From UBA2767 sp965228625 (GTDB lineage Bacteria > Pseudomonadota > Alphaproteobacteria > Rhizobiales > Methyloligellaceae), in the NCBI GenBank assembly GCA_965228625.1, contig OZ245829.1, positions 4,216,001 through 4,280,000 on the forward strand: 64,000 nt of DNA. Reading direction: 5' to 3'. This document shows, piece by piece, positions 1-8,303 of this stretch. The position numbers and the translations under genes are program-made. Under the pieces are notes generated by a model. That model saw only the letters and a program-made list of their open reading frames with translations. It did no database searches and was not told where the DNA came from. Positions within the stretch are counted from its first letter, which is position 1, and every line of letters begins with the position of its first letter.

Positions 1-128
1 GTCTTGAGGTGAACACGCAGCCCGGCATGACAGCAACGTCACTGGTCCCCGAGCTGGCGGCCCATGCGGGCCTGAGTTTTGGTGAACTGGTGCGCTGGAT
101 GGTGGAGGACGCATCTTGCAACCGCTAG
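1..128 (+). CDS. ddl: D-alanine--D-alanine ligase, C-terminal end (partial)
   Basis: Only the last 41 codons are in the window; the reading frame begins at base 3 and stops with TAG at 126-128. The peptide contains VNTQPGMTATSLVPELA followed by GLSFGELVRWMVEDASC, which matches the end of the ATP-grasp D-Ala-D-Ala ligases (the VNT.PG segment contributes to the Mg/ATP site, and the final helix carries the LV.W.V.DA signature). Ddl makes the D-Ala-D-Ala dipeptide for peptidoglycan in the cytoplasm. The gene overlaps the start of ftsQ by 13 bases, as expected at this point of the division/cell-wall cluster. The rest of the gene is outside the window. Confidence 0.9.
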   Translation, partial: LEVNTQPGMTATSLVPELAAHAGLSFGELVRWMVEDASCNR

Positions 129-1099
129 GCGGCAAGAGAAACGAGGGAAAAGGTAACAGTAAGAAATTTCGAAACCGCGGCCCGAAAAGGAACGGGCGGC
201 GCGGTTTTGGAATTCCGCTGTCCTTGACCCACAGTTGGCGAGGCTGGTCGCAGAAACCGGGCCAGCGGCGGCTGCGCGTGGCGCTGCCGTTCCACTTCTC
301 GCGCCCGTGGCGCGTTGCCACGGCGGGCTTCGTATGCGTGGCCGGCATCTATGGCCTGGCCGTCGGCGACTACGCGGAGCCGACTGCGGAATTTGCCACC
401 AGGCACGTGTCGGCGATCATGGTCAGCGCCGGGTTTGCGGTCGAGCGTGTGACCATCGAGGGCCAGAGGCACACCAGCGACCGGGACATCGCCAGGGCGC
501 TGGGATTTGATTCGCGCACATCGACGCTCGCCTTCAATACCGCGGCCGCAAAAGAAAGGTTGGAGGAGCTCCCGCTCGTGCGCCGGGCGCAGGTCATGCG
601 TCTGCTGCCGTCACAGCTCCACGTCGTTATCGAGGAGCGCGCGCCCTACGCGGTCTGGCAACACAAGTCGGCGCTGCATCTGGTGGATCAGGACGGCGAG
701 GTTCTCAAGAAGATGAAGCGGCGCACCTATGCCGATCTGCCGCTGATCGTCGGCGACGGTGCGGCATCGAATGCGCGTGAATTGCTGGATGAGCTTGCGC
801 ACTGGCCGCAGATCAAGAGCAAGGTTCAAGCCGCTGTCCGGGTTGCCGACCGGCGGTGGAATCTCAAGCTCGAGAATGGCCTCGAGATCCGGCTTCCCGA
901 AGATGATCCGGCGCGCGCGCTCAAGAAGGTCGCGGAGCTGGACGCCCGTCACAAGATCCTGTCCGGAGACGCGGTTTCGGTAGACCTGCGTCTTTCCGAC
1001 CGCGTCACCATCCGCCTCGCGCCGGACGCCGCGAAACGCCGTGATTCGGCTTTCAGCGCCCCCAGGCGCACGAACCGCCGGCTGGGGCGGGATACGTAA
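116..1099 (+). CDS. ftsQ: Cell division protein FtsQ
   Basis: FtsQ is a bitopic inner-membrane protein that links early (FtsA/FtsZ) and late (FtsL/B, FtsW/I) divisome parts. The 327-residue product has a long basic cytoplasmic N-terminus (residues 1-65), one membrane segment (about 67-83, WRVATAGFVCVAGIYGLAV) and a periplasmic POTRA domain (about 107-176, starting FAVERVTIEGQRHTSDRDI), followed by the FtsQ beta domain. The longest frame starts with a TTG at 116 inside ddl; this gives the overlap typical of the cluster, but a later start would remove only part of the variable N-terminal tail. It lies directly before ftsA, whose ribosome-binding site overlaps the ftsQ stop codon. Identification rests on domain layout, length and position; primary sequence of FtsQ is generally weakly conserved. 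Confidence 0.93.
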   Translation: MQPLGGKRNEGKGNSKKFRNRGPKRNGRRGFGIPLSLTHSWRGWSQKPGQRRLRVALPFHFSRPWRVATAGFVCVAGIYGLAVGDYAEPTAEFATRHVSAIMVSAGFAVERVTIEGQRHTSDRDIARALGFDSRTSTLAFNTAAAKERLEELPLVRRAQVMRLLPSQLHVVIEERAPYAVWQHKSALHLVDQDGEVLKKMKRRTYADLPLIVGDGAASNARELLDELAHWPQIKSKVQAAVRVADRRWNLKLENGLEIRLPEDDPARALKKVAELDARHKILSGDAVSVDLRLSDRVTIRLAPDAAKRRDSAFSAPRRTNRRLGRDT

Positions 1100-1118
1100 G
1101 GAGACGTTGGACCTGAAG

Positions 1119-2414
1119 ATGGACCGCCGCAACGGACATAACGCGAAACGCTCTGGTCTCGTCGCCATCCTGGATGTCGGATCGAGCAAAGTCTGCTGCA
1201 TGATCGCCAAGCCGGTTCCCGCGCCGGACTATCTCGCGCAAACCGGGCAGACCACGCAGATGCGTGTGATCGGCTTCGGGCATCAGCGCTCCCAGGGCAT
1301 CAAGAGCGGTGTCGTCGTGCAAATGGACACGGCCGAACAGGCCATCCGGGCGGCGGTCGACCAGGCGGAGCGCATGGCCGGCAAGATCATCGACGAGGTC
1401 TTTGTGTCGGTATCCTGCGGGCGCGTGAAGAGCGACGTTTTTTCCGCGGGTGTCGCGATCGCTTCGGAGTCGGTCAGACAGCACGACATCAACAAGGTCA
1501 TGACCGCCGGCCGTGAATACGCCGAGCGCGACAACCGGTTGGTGCTGCACCTGCTTGCCACCGGATATCGGCTGGACGACGAAGACTCGGTCAGCGATCC
1601 GCGCGGCATGATCGCCGACCGGCTGAACGTCGACGTTCACGCCGTCTCCGCCGACCATCCGCCGATCCGCAATCTGATGCTGTGCGTGGAACGCTCCCAT
1701 CTCTCCGTGGCCGGTCTTGTGGCCGCGCCTTATGCGAGCAGCCTTTCCGCGATCTCGGACGCGGAAGCCAAGCTCGGCGTGACATGTATCGACATGGGAG
1801 CGGGCACCACCGGCATTTCGGTGCTCGCGGACGGTCAATTCGCGTATTGCGATGCGATTGCCCTTGGCGGCAACCACATCTCGCTCGACCTGGCACGGCA
1901 CCTTTCGACGCCGCTCGAGGAAGCCGAGCGCATCAAGACGCTGCACGGCTGCGCGTTCGCCGCGGCTTCGGATGAGGGGGAGATCATTTCCTACCCCGTC
2001 ATGGGCGAACACGACGCCCCGCAGTTCAACGAAACATCCAAGGCACAGATCGCCCAACTGGTTCAGGACAGGATCGAGGAGATCCTGGAGACCGCGCGCG
2101 ACCGGCTCGAATCGGCCGGCGTTCGCGACGTGGCGGGACAGCACATCGTGCTGACCGGTGGTGCAAGCCAGCTTGCCGGCTTGTCGAACTACGCTGCGCG
2201 CATTTTCTCGAAATCCGTTCGACTGGGGCGGCCGCGACACCTTCCGGGATTGCCGGAGCAGGGCGTCGGACCCGCCTTCACGACCGCAACCGGGCTTCTG
2301 CAATACGTGATGCGGGAGCCGGCCGAAACCGGCCCGTGTTCACAGACGCGGATGCTCACGACAGGCACGGGGTATTTCTCGCGTGTCGGTCAGTGGATCA
2401 GGGAGAGTTTTTGA
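1119..2414 (+). CDS. ftsA: Cell division protein FtsA
   Basis: FtsA is the actin-like ATPase that tethers FtsZ to the cytoplasmic membrane. Visible motifs are the phosphate-1 loop LVAILDVGSSKVCCMIAK (about residues 14-31), the phosphate-2 motif TCIDMGAGTTGISV (about 220-235), the adenosine motif HIVLTGGASQLAGL (about 341-354) and a C-terminal amphipathic end (SRVGQWIRESF) that fits the membrane-targeting helix. The frame is open upstream into ftsQ, but an AAGGAG at 1098-1103 argues for a start just after it. ATG 1119 is chosen; TTG 1107 is also in frame but lies only three bases from the Shine-Dalgarno. The resulting 431 residues are normal for the family. It lies between ftsQ and ftsZ. Confidence 0.95.
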   Translation: MDRRNGHNAKRSGLVAILDVGSSKVCCMIAKPVPAPDYLAQTGQTTQMRVIGFGHQRSQGIKSGVVVQMDTAEQAIRAAVDQAERMAGKIIDEVFVSVSCGRVKSDVFSAGVAIASESVRQHDINKVMTAGREYAERDNRLVLHLLATGYRLDDEDSVSDPRGMIADRLNVDVHAVSADHPPIRNLMLCVERSHLSVAGLVAAPYASSLSAISDAEAKLGVTCIDMGAGTTGISVLADGQFAYCDAIALGGNHISLDLARHLSTPLEEAERIKTLHGCAFAAASDEGEIISYPVMGEHDAPQFNETSKAQIAQLVQDRIEEILETARDRLESAGVRDVAGQHIVLTGGASQLAGLSNYAARIFSKSVRLGRPRHLPGLPEQGVGPAFTTATGLLQYVMREPAETGPCSQTRMLTTGTGYFSRVGQWIRESF

Positions 2415-2530
2415 GATGCGCATGACGTGTGATTTGCGGCGCGCCGCGCATTTGTCCGGGTCCCCTCCCGGACATTCGACCATGAACCCCACCGCAACCA
2501 ACGCTGACGAGATGAAAAAATAGGATCGCC

Positions 2531-4201
2531 ATGACCATCAACCTCAAAGTACCCGATTTGACGGAACTCAAGCCGCGGATCACTGTTTTCGGCGTCGGCG
2601 GCGCCGGGGGCAACGCGGTCAACAACATGATCAACGCCGGGCTGGAGGGAGTCCAGTTCGTGGTCGCCAACACCGACGCTCAGGCGCTCGCCACGTCGCT
2701 GGCGGAACGTCGCATCCAGATGGGCGCGCACATCACCGAAGGACTGGGCGCCGGTTCGAAGCCGGACATCGGCGGTGCGGCCGCTGAGGAAGCCATCGCC
2801 GACATCAAGGCGCAGCTTGCCGGGTCGCACATGGCGTTCATCACCGCCGGCATGGGCGGTGGCACCGGCACCGGCGCGGCGCCCGTGATCGCACAGGCAT
2901 CGAAGGAGGAGGGCATCCTCACCGTCGGTGTCGTCACCAAGCCCTTCCAGTTTGAAGGTCAGCACCGCATGGACACCGCCGAGAGCGGCCTTGAGGAGCT
3001 GGAGAAGTATGTCGACACTTTGATCGTCATTCCGAACCAGAACCTGTTCCGCGTGGCAACGGAAAAGACGACGTTTGCCGACGCCTTCGCGATGGCCGAC
3101 GAGGTCCTGCATTCGGGCGTCGCCTGCATCACCGACCTGATGGTGAAGGAAGGCCTGATCAATCTCGATTTCGCCGACGTCAAGGCGATCATGTCGAGCA
3201 TGGGCAAGGCGATGATGGGAACCGGCGAATCCTCCGGTGAGCAGCGGGCGATCGAAGCCGCCGAATCGGCGATTTCCAATCCGCTGCTGGATGACGTCTC
3301 GATGCGGGGCGCCCATGGCCTGCTGATCTCGATCACCGGCGGCAGCGATCTGACGCTCTACGAGGTCGATGAAGCCGCATCGCGGATCCGCGAGGAGGTA
3401 GACGCCAGCGCCAACATCATTCTTGGCGCAACCTTCGACAAGAGCCTCGACGGCAAGATCCGTGTCTCCGTCGTCGCCACCGGATTGCGGGGCGAGGCCG
3501 CCGCGAAAGGCGCCGACGCCGAGGCCGAAAAGGCTGCTGCCGATACCAAGCCTACGGCCGACGATACGGTTGCCAAACTGACCGAGCGTATTGCCGCGTT
3601 GCAGCCGGCAAAAAACAAGGTGGTCGACGGCCAGCAGGGCAGCGGCGATGCCGCCGCGGCCAAAGGCGGAGACAACCCGGTCTGGAAGAGCGGCGAGGAC
3701 GTGACGATCGAGAAACGCGCGCCGCAGCCGGCGGTCAAGCCCGTCGGCAAAAAGGCCGTGGAAGAACAGCCCGCGACTTTCGTTCCGCAACCACCCTCCG
3801 TTGCCAAGGCGGCGCCCCGGCGCATGCCGAACATCGAGGACTTTCCACCGGTCGCCCAGCGGGCCATGAAGGCGCAGCACGGTGAAGCGCCTGCCGTCGG
3901 TGTTCAGGAGCAGAAGAAGAAGGTCGGTTTGTTGGAGCGTCTTACCGGATTCGGCGGCGGAAGGAAACAGAAGCCAGAAATCGCACGTGACAAGGAGCCA
4001 GCCATGGATTCCCCGAAACCAACCGGTGTTGAAACGACCGGTCAATCGACCGGTACGCACAAGGCAGCCGGTGAAACGACCTCCCGAAAACGGATCAGCC
4101 GCGCCGCAGGCACGCCGAAACCGGCCGCGAATCAGTCGCCCACACATCAGGATAATGCCGATTTGGAGATACCGGCATTTCTGAAACGTCAGGCAAACTA
4201 G
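2531..4201 (+). CDS. ftsZ: Cell division protein FtsZ (long-linker type)
   Basis: FtsZ is the tubulin-like GTPase that forms the cytokinetic ring. The N-terminal 320 residues hold the GTPase core: FGVGGAGGNAVNNM (about 18-31) and the tubulin signature GGGTGTGAAP (about 109-118). A poorly conserved region of over 200 residues rich in Ala, Lys, Pro and Glu follows, and the protein ends in DLEIPAFLKRQAN, the conserved C-terminal peptide that binds FtsA and other partners. At 556 residues it is much longer than the roughly 380 of E. coli FtsZ; this long linker is usual for the main FtsZ of Hyphomicrobiales and Caulobacterales. It is separated from ftsA by 116 bases. No truncation or frameshift is seen. 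Confidence 0.97.
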   Translation: MTINLKVPDLTELKPRITVFGVGGAGGNAVNNMINAGLEGVQFVVANTDAQALATSLAERRIQMGAHITEGLGAGSKPDIGGAAAEEAIADIKAQLAGSHMAFITAGMGGGTGTGAAPVIAQASKEEGILTVGVVTKPFQFEGQHRMDTAESGLEELEKYVDTLIVIPNQNLFRVATEKTTFADAFAMADEVLHSGVACITDLMVKEGLINLDFADVKAIMSSMGKAMMGTGESSGEQRAIEAAESAISNPLLDDVSMRGAHGLLISITGGSDLTLYEVDEAASRIREEVDASANIILGATFDKSLDGKIRVSVVATGLRGEAAAKGADAEAEKAAADTKPTADDTVAKLTERIAALQPAKNKVVDGQQGSGDAAAAKGGDNPVWKSGEDVTIEKRAPQPAVKPVGKKAVEEQPATFVPQPPSVAKAAPRRMPNIEDFPPVAQRAMKAQHGEAPAVGVQEQKKKVGLLERLTGFGGGRKQKPEIARDKEPAMDSPKPTGVETTGQSTGTHKAAGETTSRKRISRAAGTPKPAANQSPTHQDNADLEIPAFLKRQAN

Positions 4202-4210
4202 GCTTGCAAA

Positions 4211-4234
4211 GCGCCAGGTCCACCGGTCTGGCGC
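4211..4234 (+). terminator. Hairpin after ftsZ, possible terminator
   Basis: Seven-base perfect arms GCGCCAG (4211-4217) and CTGGCGC (4228-4234) flank a 10-base loop, ten bases after the ftsZ stop. There is no T-run after the stem, so it may be a weak or Rho-assisted terminator, or an RNA-stabilising stem. Confidence 0.4.
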
Positions 4235-4527
4235 TCTGCTTGCCCGTTAACGAATTGAAAATAAATGGTTTTCGGAAAGGCGGAAATGTTGCAACTTTTG
4301 TAACAGATTGAAAATATCCGTGATTTGTCGGCGCGCAGAATCACGAGTTATGGTGCCCGAGTGTCGTCCAGACACGGACGCGTTTCGGAGTGTTCTGCAA
4401 CATAGACCTGAGTTAAACAGGCACGCAGTCAGTTCGTTACATTTTTGAAGTGTCGGGGGCGGTCAAATCCAGATTGGGGGGCTCAGGATTTACGTCTTGG
4501 CCCATTTTGGGGAACGACACTTCGGCT

Positions 4528-5478
4528 ATGATGCGCTTTTTCAGAGACCGGCAAACCACACTTGCCAGTGACATCTCGCTAACCGGGACAGGCGTCCACA
4601 CCGGCGCACCCGTTTCAATCCATCTTTCACCAGCAGACCCGGACACCGGCATCTGTTTTGTCGTACCCGACCGCGCCGATGGCGAGGTTGAGGTTCCGGC
4701 GTCCTGCCATGCGATTTCCAACGTCACCTTGTGCACGGTCCTGAGCGACGGGAATGGCACGAGTGTGGCGACGGTTGAGCATCTTCTTGCCGCTTTACGC
4801 GCACTCGCCGTCGACAACGTCCGCGTCGAAATCGACAGCGGAGAAGTCCCGATCATGGACGGCAGTTCCAAGCCGTTCGTTGATGCCATTGACGAGGCGG
4901 GTATTCGCGAGCAGCTCACGCCGCGCCGGTTCATCAAGGTTCTCAAGCCCATCCGTGTCGAGGACGGCCAGGCCTGGGGCGAGCTCACACCGCACAACGG
5001 TTTTCTCGTGGATGTTGGGATCGAGTTCGACACCCCGCTGATCGGTAAACAGCGCATTCGCCTTGAGATTACGCCGGACACGTTCCGCGACGAGCTGTCC
5101 AGGGCACGCACATTCGGTTTCATGAAGGATGTCGAGAGCCTTTGGGCCGCCGGCCTTGCGCTCGGCGCCGCGCTCGACAACACGGTCGCCATTGGCGATG
5201 ACCGGGTCATCAACCCCGAAGGTCTTCGCTTCGCGGACGAGTTCGTCCGCCACAAGGCTCTGGACGCCGTCGGCGATCTGGCGCTTGCCGGCTTGCCGCT
5301 TCTCGGTGCGTACCGCTCGCAGCGCGGCGGGCATCGCCTGAACAGCCTGGTGGTCAAGGCACTTCTGGCAGACGAAAGCGCATGGACGGTCGTCGAAGCG
5401 CCGCGTCGCCGCGAGGTTCTCCACGCCGAGGCAGGGTTCGGCGCCGTCGCCGCCAACTATGCCGCGGACCACAGTTAG
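4528..5478 (+). CDS. lpxC: UDP-3-O-acyl-N-acetylglucosamine deacetylase LpxC
   Basis: LpxC is the zinc amidase that carries out the first committed step of lipid A synthesis in the cytoplasm. The protein shows TLASDISLTGTGVHTG near the N-terminus, SVATVEHLLAAL with zinc-ligand His85 beside Glu84, MDGSSKPF, the second zinc cluster RHKALDAVGDLALAG (His242, Asp246) and the catalytic-histidine segment GGHRLN (His269). ATG 4528 is chosen because the sequence downstream aligns with the usual LpxC start and gives 316 residues; the frame is open to 4450, which would add 26 residues unlike the family. It sits between ftsZ and bamD, the normal Hyphomicrobiales order. The AT-rich 250-base region upstream contains the imperfect dyad GTTGCAA-CTT-TTGTAAC at 4288-4304, which could be a protein-binding site. 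Confidence 0.95.
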   Translation: MMRFFRDRQTTLASDISLTGTGVHTGAPVSIHLSPADPDTGICFVVPDRADGEVEVPASCHAISNVTLCTVLSDGNGTSVATVEHLLAALRALAVDNVRVEIDSGEVPIMDGSSKPFVDAIDEAGIREQLTPRRFIKVLKPIRVEDGQAWGELTPHNGFLVDVGIEFDTPLIGKQRIRLEITPDTFRDELSRARTFGFMKDVESLWAAGLALGAALDNTVAIGDDRVINPEGLRFADEFVRHKALDAVGDLALAGLPLLGAYRSQRGGHRLNSLVVKALLADESAWTVVEAPRRREVLHAEAGFGAVAANYAADHS

Positions 5479-5737
5479 ATCGATACGGGACATTTCCAGG
5501 GTTCTTTCGCGAACGGGACGGTGCGTCCGCTTTGGTTAACGCGCCGACCTGTTAACCTCTTGCCGCAACGGCCCAAAATCACCACAATCGGCGTGTTCCA
5601 ATACTGACATGGGGCTGGCACTTGGGTTACAAGGACGGCGCCGACGCCGGCATGCGTTTTGGGAACAACCGGGTCAGCCTTGACTGTCAAAGACATGTTC
5701 AATCGTCCCCGCTTTGGCGGGATTGCGTGGGGTGCAC

Positions 5738-6577
5738 GTGACTAACGGGCCGTTTGCCATCAGATCAGCACTGGTTGCGGTACTTCTGTGCGCCGCAATG
5801 GCCTCCGGCTGTGCGTCGCGCGACAAGGAAAATGTCAGCAGCGGTGACCCGCCGAACGTGATCTATGCGCAGGCCGACGCATTCATGGACAAGGGCGATT
5901 TCCGGGAGGCGGCCAAGAAGTTTGAGGAAGTCGACCGCGACCATCCCTATTCGCCATACGCCCGGCGCGCGATCGTGATGTCGGCCTATTCGTACTACAA
6001 GGCGGGAATGCACCCCGAGGCAGTGCAGGCGGCAAAACGCTATACCACCCTGCATCCGGGCACCAAGGAGGCGGCTCTCGCCCAGCACGTCATCGCCAGT
6101 TCCCACTATGACCGCATCACCGATCCCGCGCGTGACCAGAATCGCACGCGCGAGGCGTTGAAGGCGCTTGAGGTTCTCGTCCGCCGCTATCCGGACAGTC
6201 CATATGCCGCAAGGGCGAGAAACCGGGCGAAGATCACTGTCGACATGCTGGCCGCGGCGGAGATGAAGGTCGCCCGCTATTATCTCGAGCAACACAACTA
6301 CCTCGCCGCCATCAACCGCTACCGGGTGGTCATCACCAAGTTCCAACAGACCGCACACGTGGAAGAGGCCTTGATGCGCGTTGCGGAAGCCTATATGGCG
6401 CTTGGTGTGACGTCGGAGGCACAGACGGCGACGGCCGTTCTTGGGCACAACTTTCCGGAAAGCAAGTGGTACCAGTACTCATACAAGCTGCTGAAAAGCG
6501 ACGGGCTGGAGCCGCACGAGGATCAGGGGTCCTGGATCAGCCGCGCCTGGCGCAACGTCCGGCCGCGGTCGAGCTAA
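5738..6577 (+). CDS. bamD: Outer membrane assembly lipoprotein BamD (ComL)
   Basis: BamD is the essential lipoprotein of the BAM complex, which folds beta-barrel proteins into the outer membrane. The product begins with a lipoprotein signal peptide ending MASGC, followed by tetratricopeptide-like repeats: YAQADAFMDKGDFREAAKKFEEVDRDHPYSPYARRA, the later YPDSPYAARARNR block, and MKVARYYLEQHNYLAAINRYRVVITKFQQTAHVEEALMRVAEAYMALG. These are hallmarks of the YfiO/BamD family. GTG 5738 with GGGG just upstream gives a 25-residue signal peptide; GTG 5732 and TTG 5714 are alternatives. It lies between lpxC and recN. The 235-base gap upstream contains an inverted repeat GGTTAAC-N10-GTTAACC at about 5534-5557. 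Confidence 0.94.
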   Translation: MTNGPFAIRSALVAVLLCAAMASGCASRDKENVSSGDPPNVIYAQADAFMDKGDFREAAKKFEEVDRDHPYSPYARRAIVMSAYSYYKAGMHPEAVQAAKRYTTLHPGTKEAALAQHVIASSHYDRITDPARDQNRTREALKALEVLVRRYPDSPYAARARNRAKITVDMLAAAEMKVARYYLEQHNYLAAINRYRVVITKFQQTAHVEEALMRVAEAYMALGVTSEAQTATAVLGHNFPESKWYQYSYKLLKSDGLEPHEDQGSWISRAWRNVRPRSS

Positions 6578-6623
6578 CCACACTTGACGGCCCAAGGGCT
6601 GGAGGCGAAATCAGGGGGGCGCC

Positions 6624-8303
6624 ATGCTGACCGCCCTGAACATCCGAGACATTGTTCTGATTGACCGGCTTGATCTGGAGTTCGGTGACGGCCTGTCGGT
6701 CATGACGGGCGAAACCGGTGCCGGCAAATCCATATTGCTTGATGCCTTCGCGCTCGCCCTCGGTGCCCGGGGCGATGCGGCGCTGGTGCGCAAGAGCGTC
6801 GATCAGGGCCAGGTTACGGCAGTGTTCGACCCCGGCCGGGACCATCCCGTCAACGCCCTGCTTGAAGACAACGGTATCACGGTCGAGGACGACCTGATCC
6901 TGCGGCGCGTCCAGTCGAGTGACGGGCGCACGCGTGCATTCGTCAATGACGAGCCGGTCTCGGTGCAGCTTCTCAAGCGTGTCGGCACCGCGCTCGTCGA
7001 AATTCACGGCCAGCATGACGACCGCGCTCTCACAGATGCGGCGACGCACCGTGATCTTCTTGATGCCTTTGCCGGTCTGACGGTCGAGGCCCACGCGCTC
7101 GCCGACACATATGAGCGCTGGATGGATGCTCGCCAACGGCTTCAGGACAAGGAAGCGCAGATCGCGGCGGTGCGCGAGAACGCCGACTATCTCACCCATG
7201 CGCTTGATGAGCTGACGACGCTCGATCCGAAGGCCGACGAGGAGGAAACGCTGGCGCAGCAACGCCAGTTGATGATGCATGCGGAGAAGATCGCGCGCGA
7301 CCTGGAGGAGGCGCAGGATGCGCTTGCCGGTGACGGCACGGCCCATGCCCGTCTCGGAGCGGCCCTGCGCAAGCTGGAGCGCCAGGGACCGGAAACCGAG
7401 GAGGTGCTTCGGCCCATCACGGGCGCGCTGGAGCGCGTCCTCAACGAAATCAACGACGCGCGGGACCGCATCGAGCAGGCTCTGGTCGCGACGCAGTTTG
7501 AACCGAAAGCGCTTGAGCAGGCCGAAGAGCGTCTGTTTGCCTTGAGGGCGCTTGCGCGCAAGCACAAGGTGGCGGTCCCCGATCTTCCGGATCTGATCCG
7601 GAAGCTGGAGGGGGAACTTGCGGCACTCGATGCCGGCGAGCAGGCGCTTGAGGATCTCAAAAAAGCCGAGGCGCAGGCCGGCGCCGCTTATCGGGAGGCC
7701 GCTCTTGACCTGAGCGGGAAGCGCCACGAGGCCGCAGGCCGCCTCGATCAGTCCGTGATGGCGGAACTCCCGCCTCTCAAGCTCGAGAAGGCGCGCTTCA
7801 GCACCGATGTAACGACGAGTGAGCCGGAAGAGGGGGGACCGAGCGGTCTGGACCGTGTTGCCTTCCAGGTGCAGACCAATCCTGGCACCGAGCCGGGCCC
7901 GCTGATGAAGGTCGCTTCGGGTGGCGAACTGGCACGCTTCATTCTGGCGCTCAAGGTCGTTCTCGCCGCGCGCGGCAGTGCGCCCACGCTGGTTTTCGAT
8001 GAGATCGACACCGGCGTCGGCGGCGCCACGGCCGCGGCCATCGGCGAACGCCTGGCCAAGCTTGCCGGCGGGTTGCAGGTGATGGCCGTGACCCATGCGC
8101 CGCAGGTTGCTGCCCATGCGGCGGGGCATCTGCGCATTTCCAAGGAAGCGGTCTCAGGCCGCGGTGATGAGGCCGTGGCGACGCGTGTGACCGCCCTCGA
8201 TGAGCCGTCGCGGCGCGAGGAGATCGCCAGAATGCTTGCCGGCCAGACCGTCACCGACGAAGCGCGTGCCGCCGCGGACCGCCTGATTGGAGGCGCGCGT
8301 TGA
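6624..8303 (+). CDS. recN: DNA repair protein RecN
   Basis: RecN is an SMC-like ATPase needed for repair of double-strand breaks. The 559-residue protein starts with MLTALNIRDIVLIDRLDLEF and the Walker A motif GETGAGKS (29-36). The middle (about 160-370) is rich in Glu, Gln, Leu and Ala with heptad-like spacing, as in the RecN coiled coil. Near the C-terminus are the ABC signature SGGELARFILALK (about 431-443) and Walker B LVFDEIDTGVGG (about 455-466), followed by QVMAVTHAPQVAAHA. The ATG at 6624 gives the standard RecN start. The stop overlaps the TTG start of ligA by four bases, so the two genes are probably translated together. Confidence 0.96.
   Translation: MLTALNIRDIVLIDRLDLEFGDGLSVMTGETGAGKSILLDAFALALGARGDAALVRKSVDQGQVTAVFDPGRDHPVNALLEDNGITVEDDLILRRVQSSDGRTRAFVNDEPVSVQLLKRVGTALVEIHGQHDDRALTDAATHRDLLDAFAGLTVEAHALADTYERWMDARQRLQDKEAQIAAVRENADYLTHALDELTTLDPKADEEETLAQQRQLMMHAEKIARDLEEAQDALAGDGTAHARLGAALRKLERQGPETEEVLRPITGALERVLNEINDARDRIEQALVATQFEPKALEQAEERLFALRALARKHKVAVPDLPDLIRKLEGELAALDAGEQALEDLKKAEAQAGAAYREAALDLSGKRHEAAGRLDQSVMAELPPLKLEKARFSTDVTTSEPEEGGPSGLDRVAFQVQTNPGTEPGPLMKVASGGELARFILALKVVLAARGSAPTLVFDEIDTGVGGATAAAIGERLAKLAGGLQVMAVTHAPQVAAHAAGHLRISKEAVSGRGDEAVATRVTALDEPSRREEIARMLAGQTVTDEARAAADRLIGGAR

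Noticed and set aside
2390..4147. A 585-codon open frame on the minus strand opposite ftsZ
   Set aside because: Shadow of ftsZ: low-complexity Gly/Arg-rich translation, no recognisable domain, and no ribosome-binding site.
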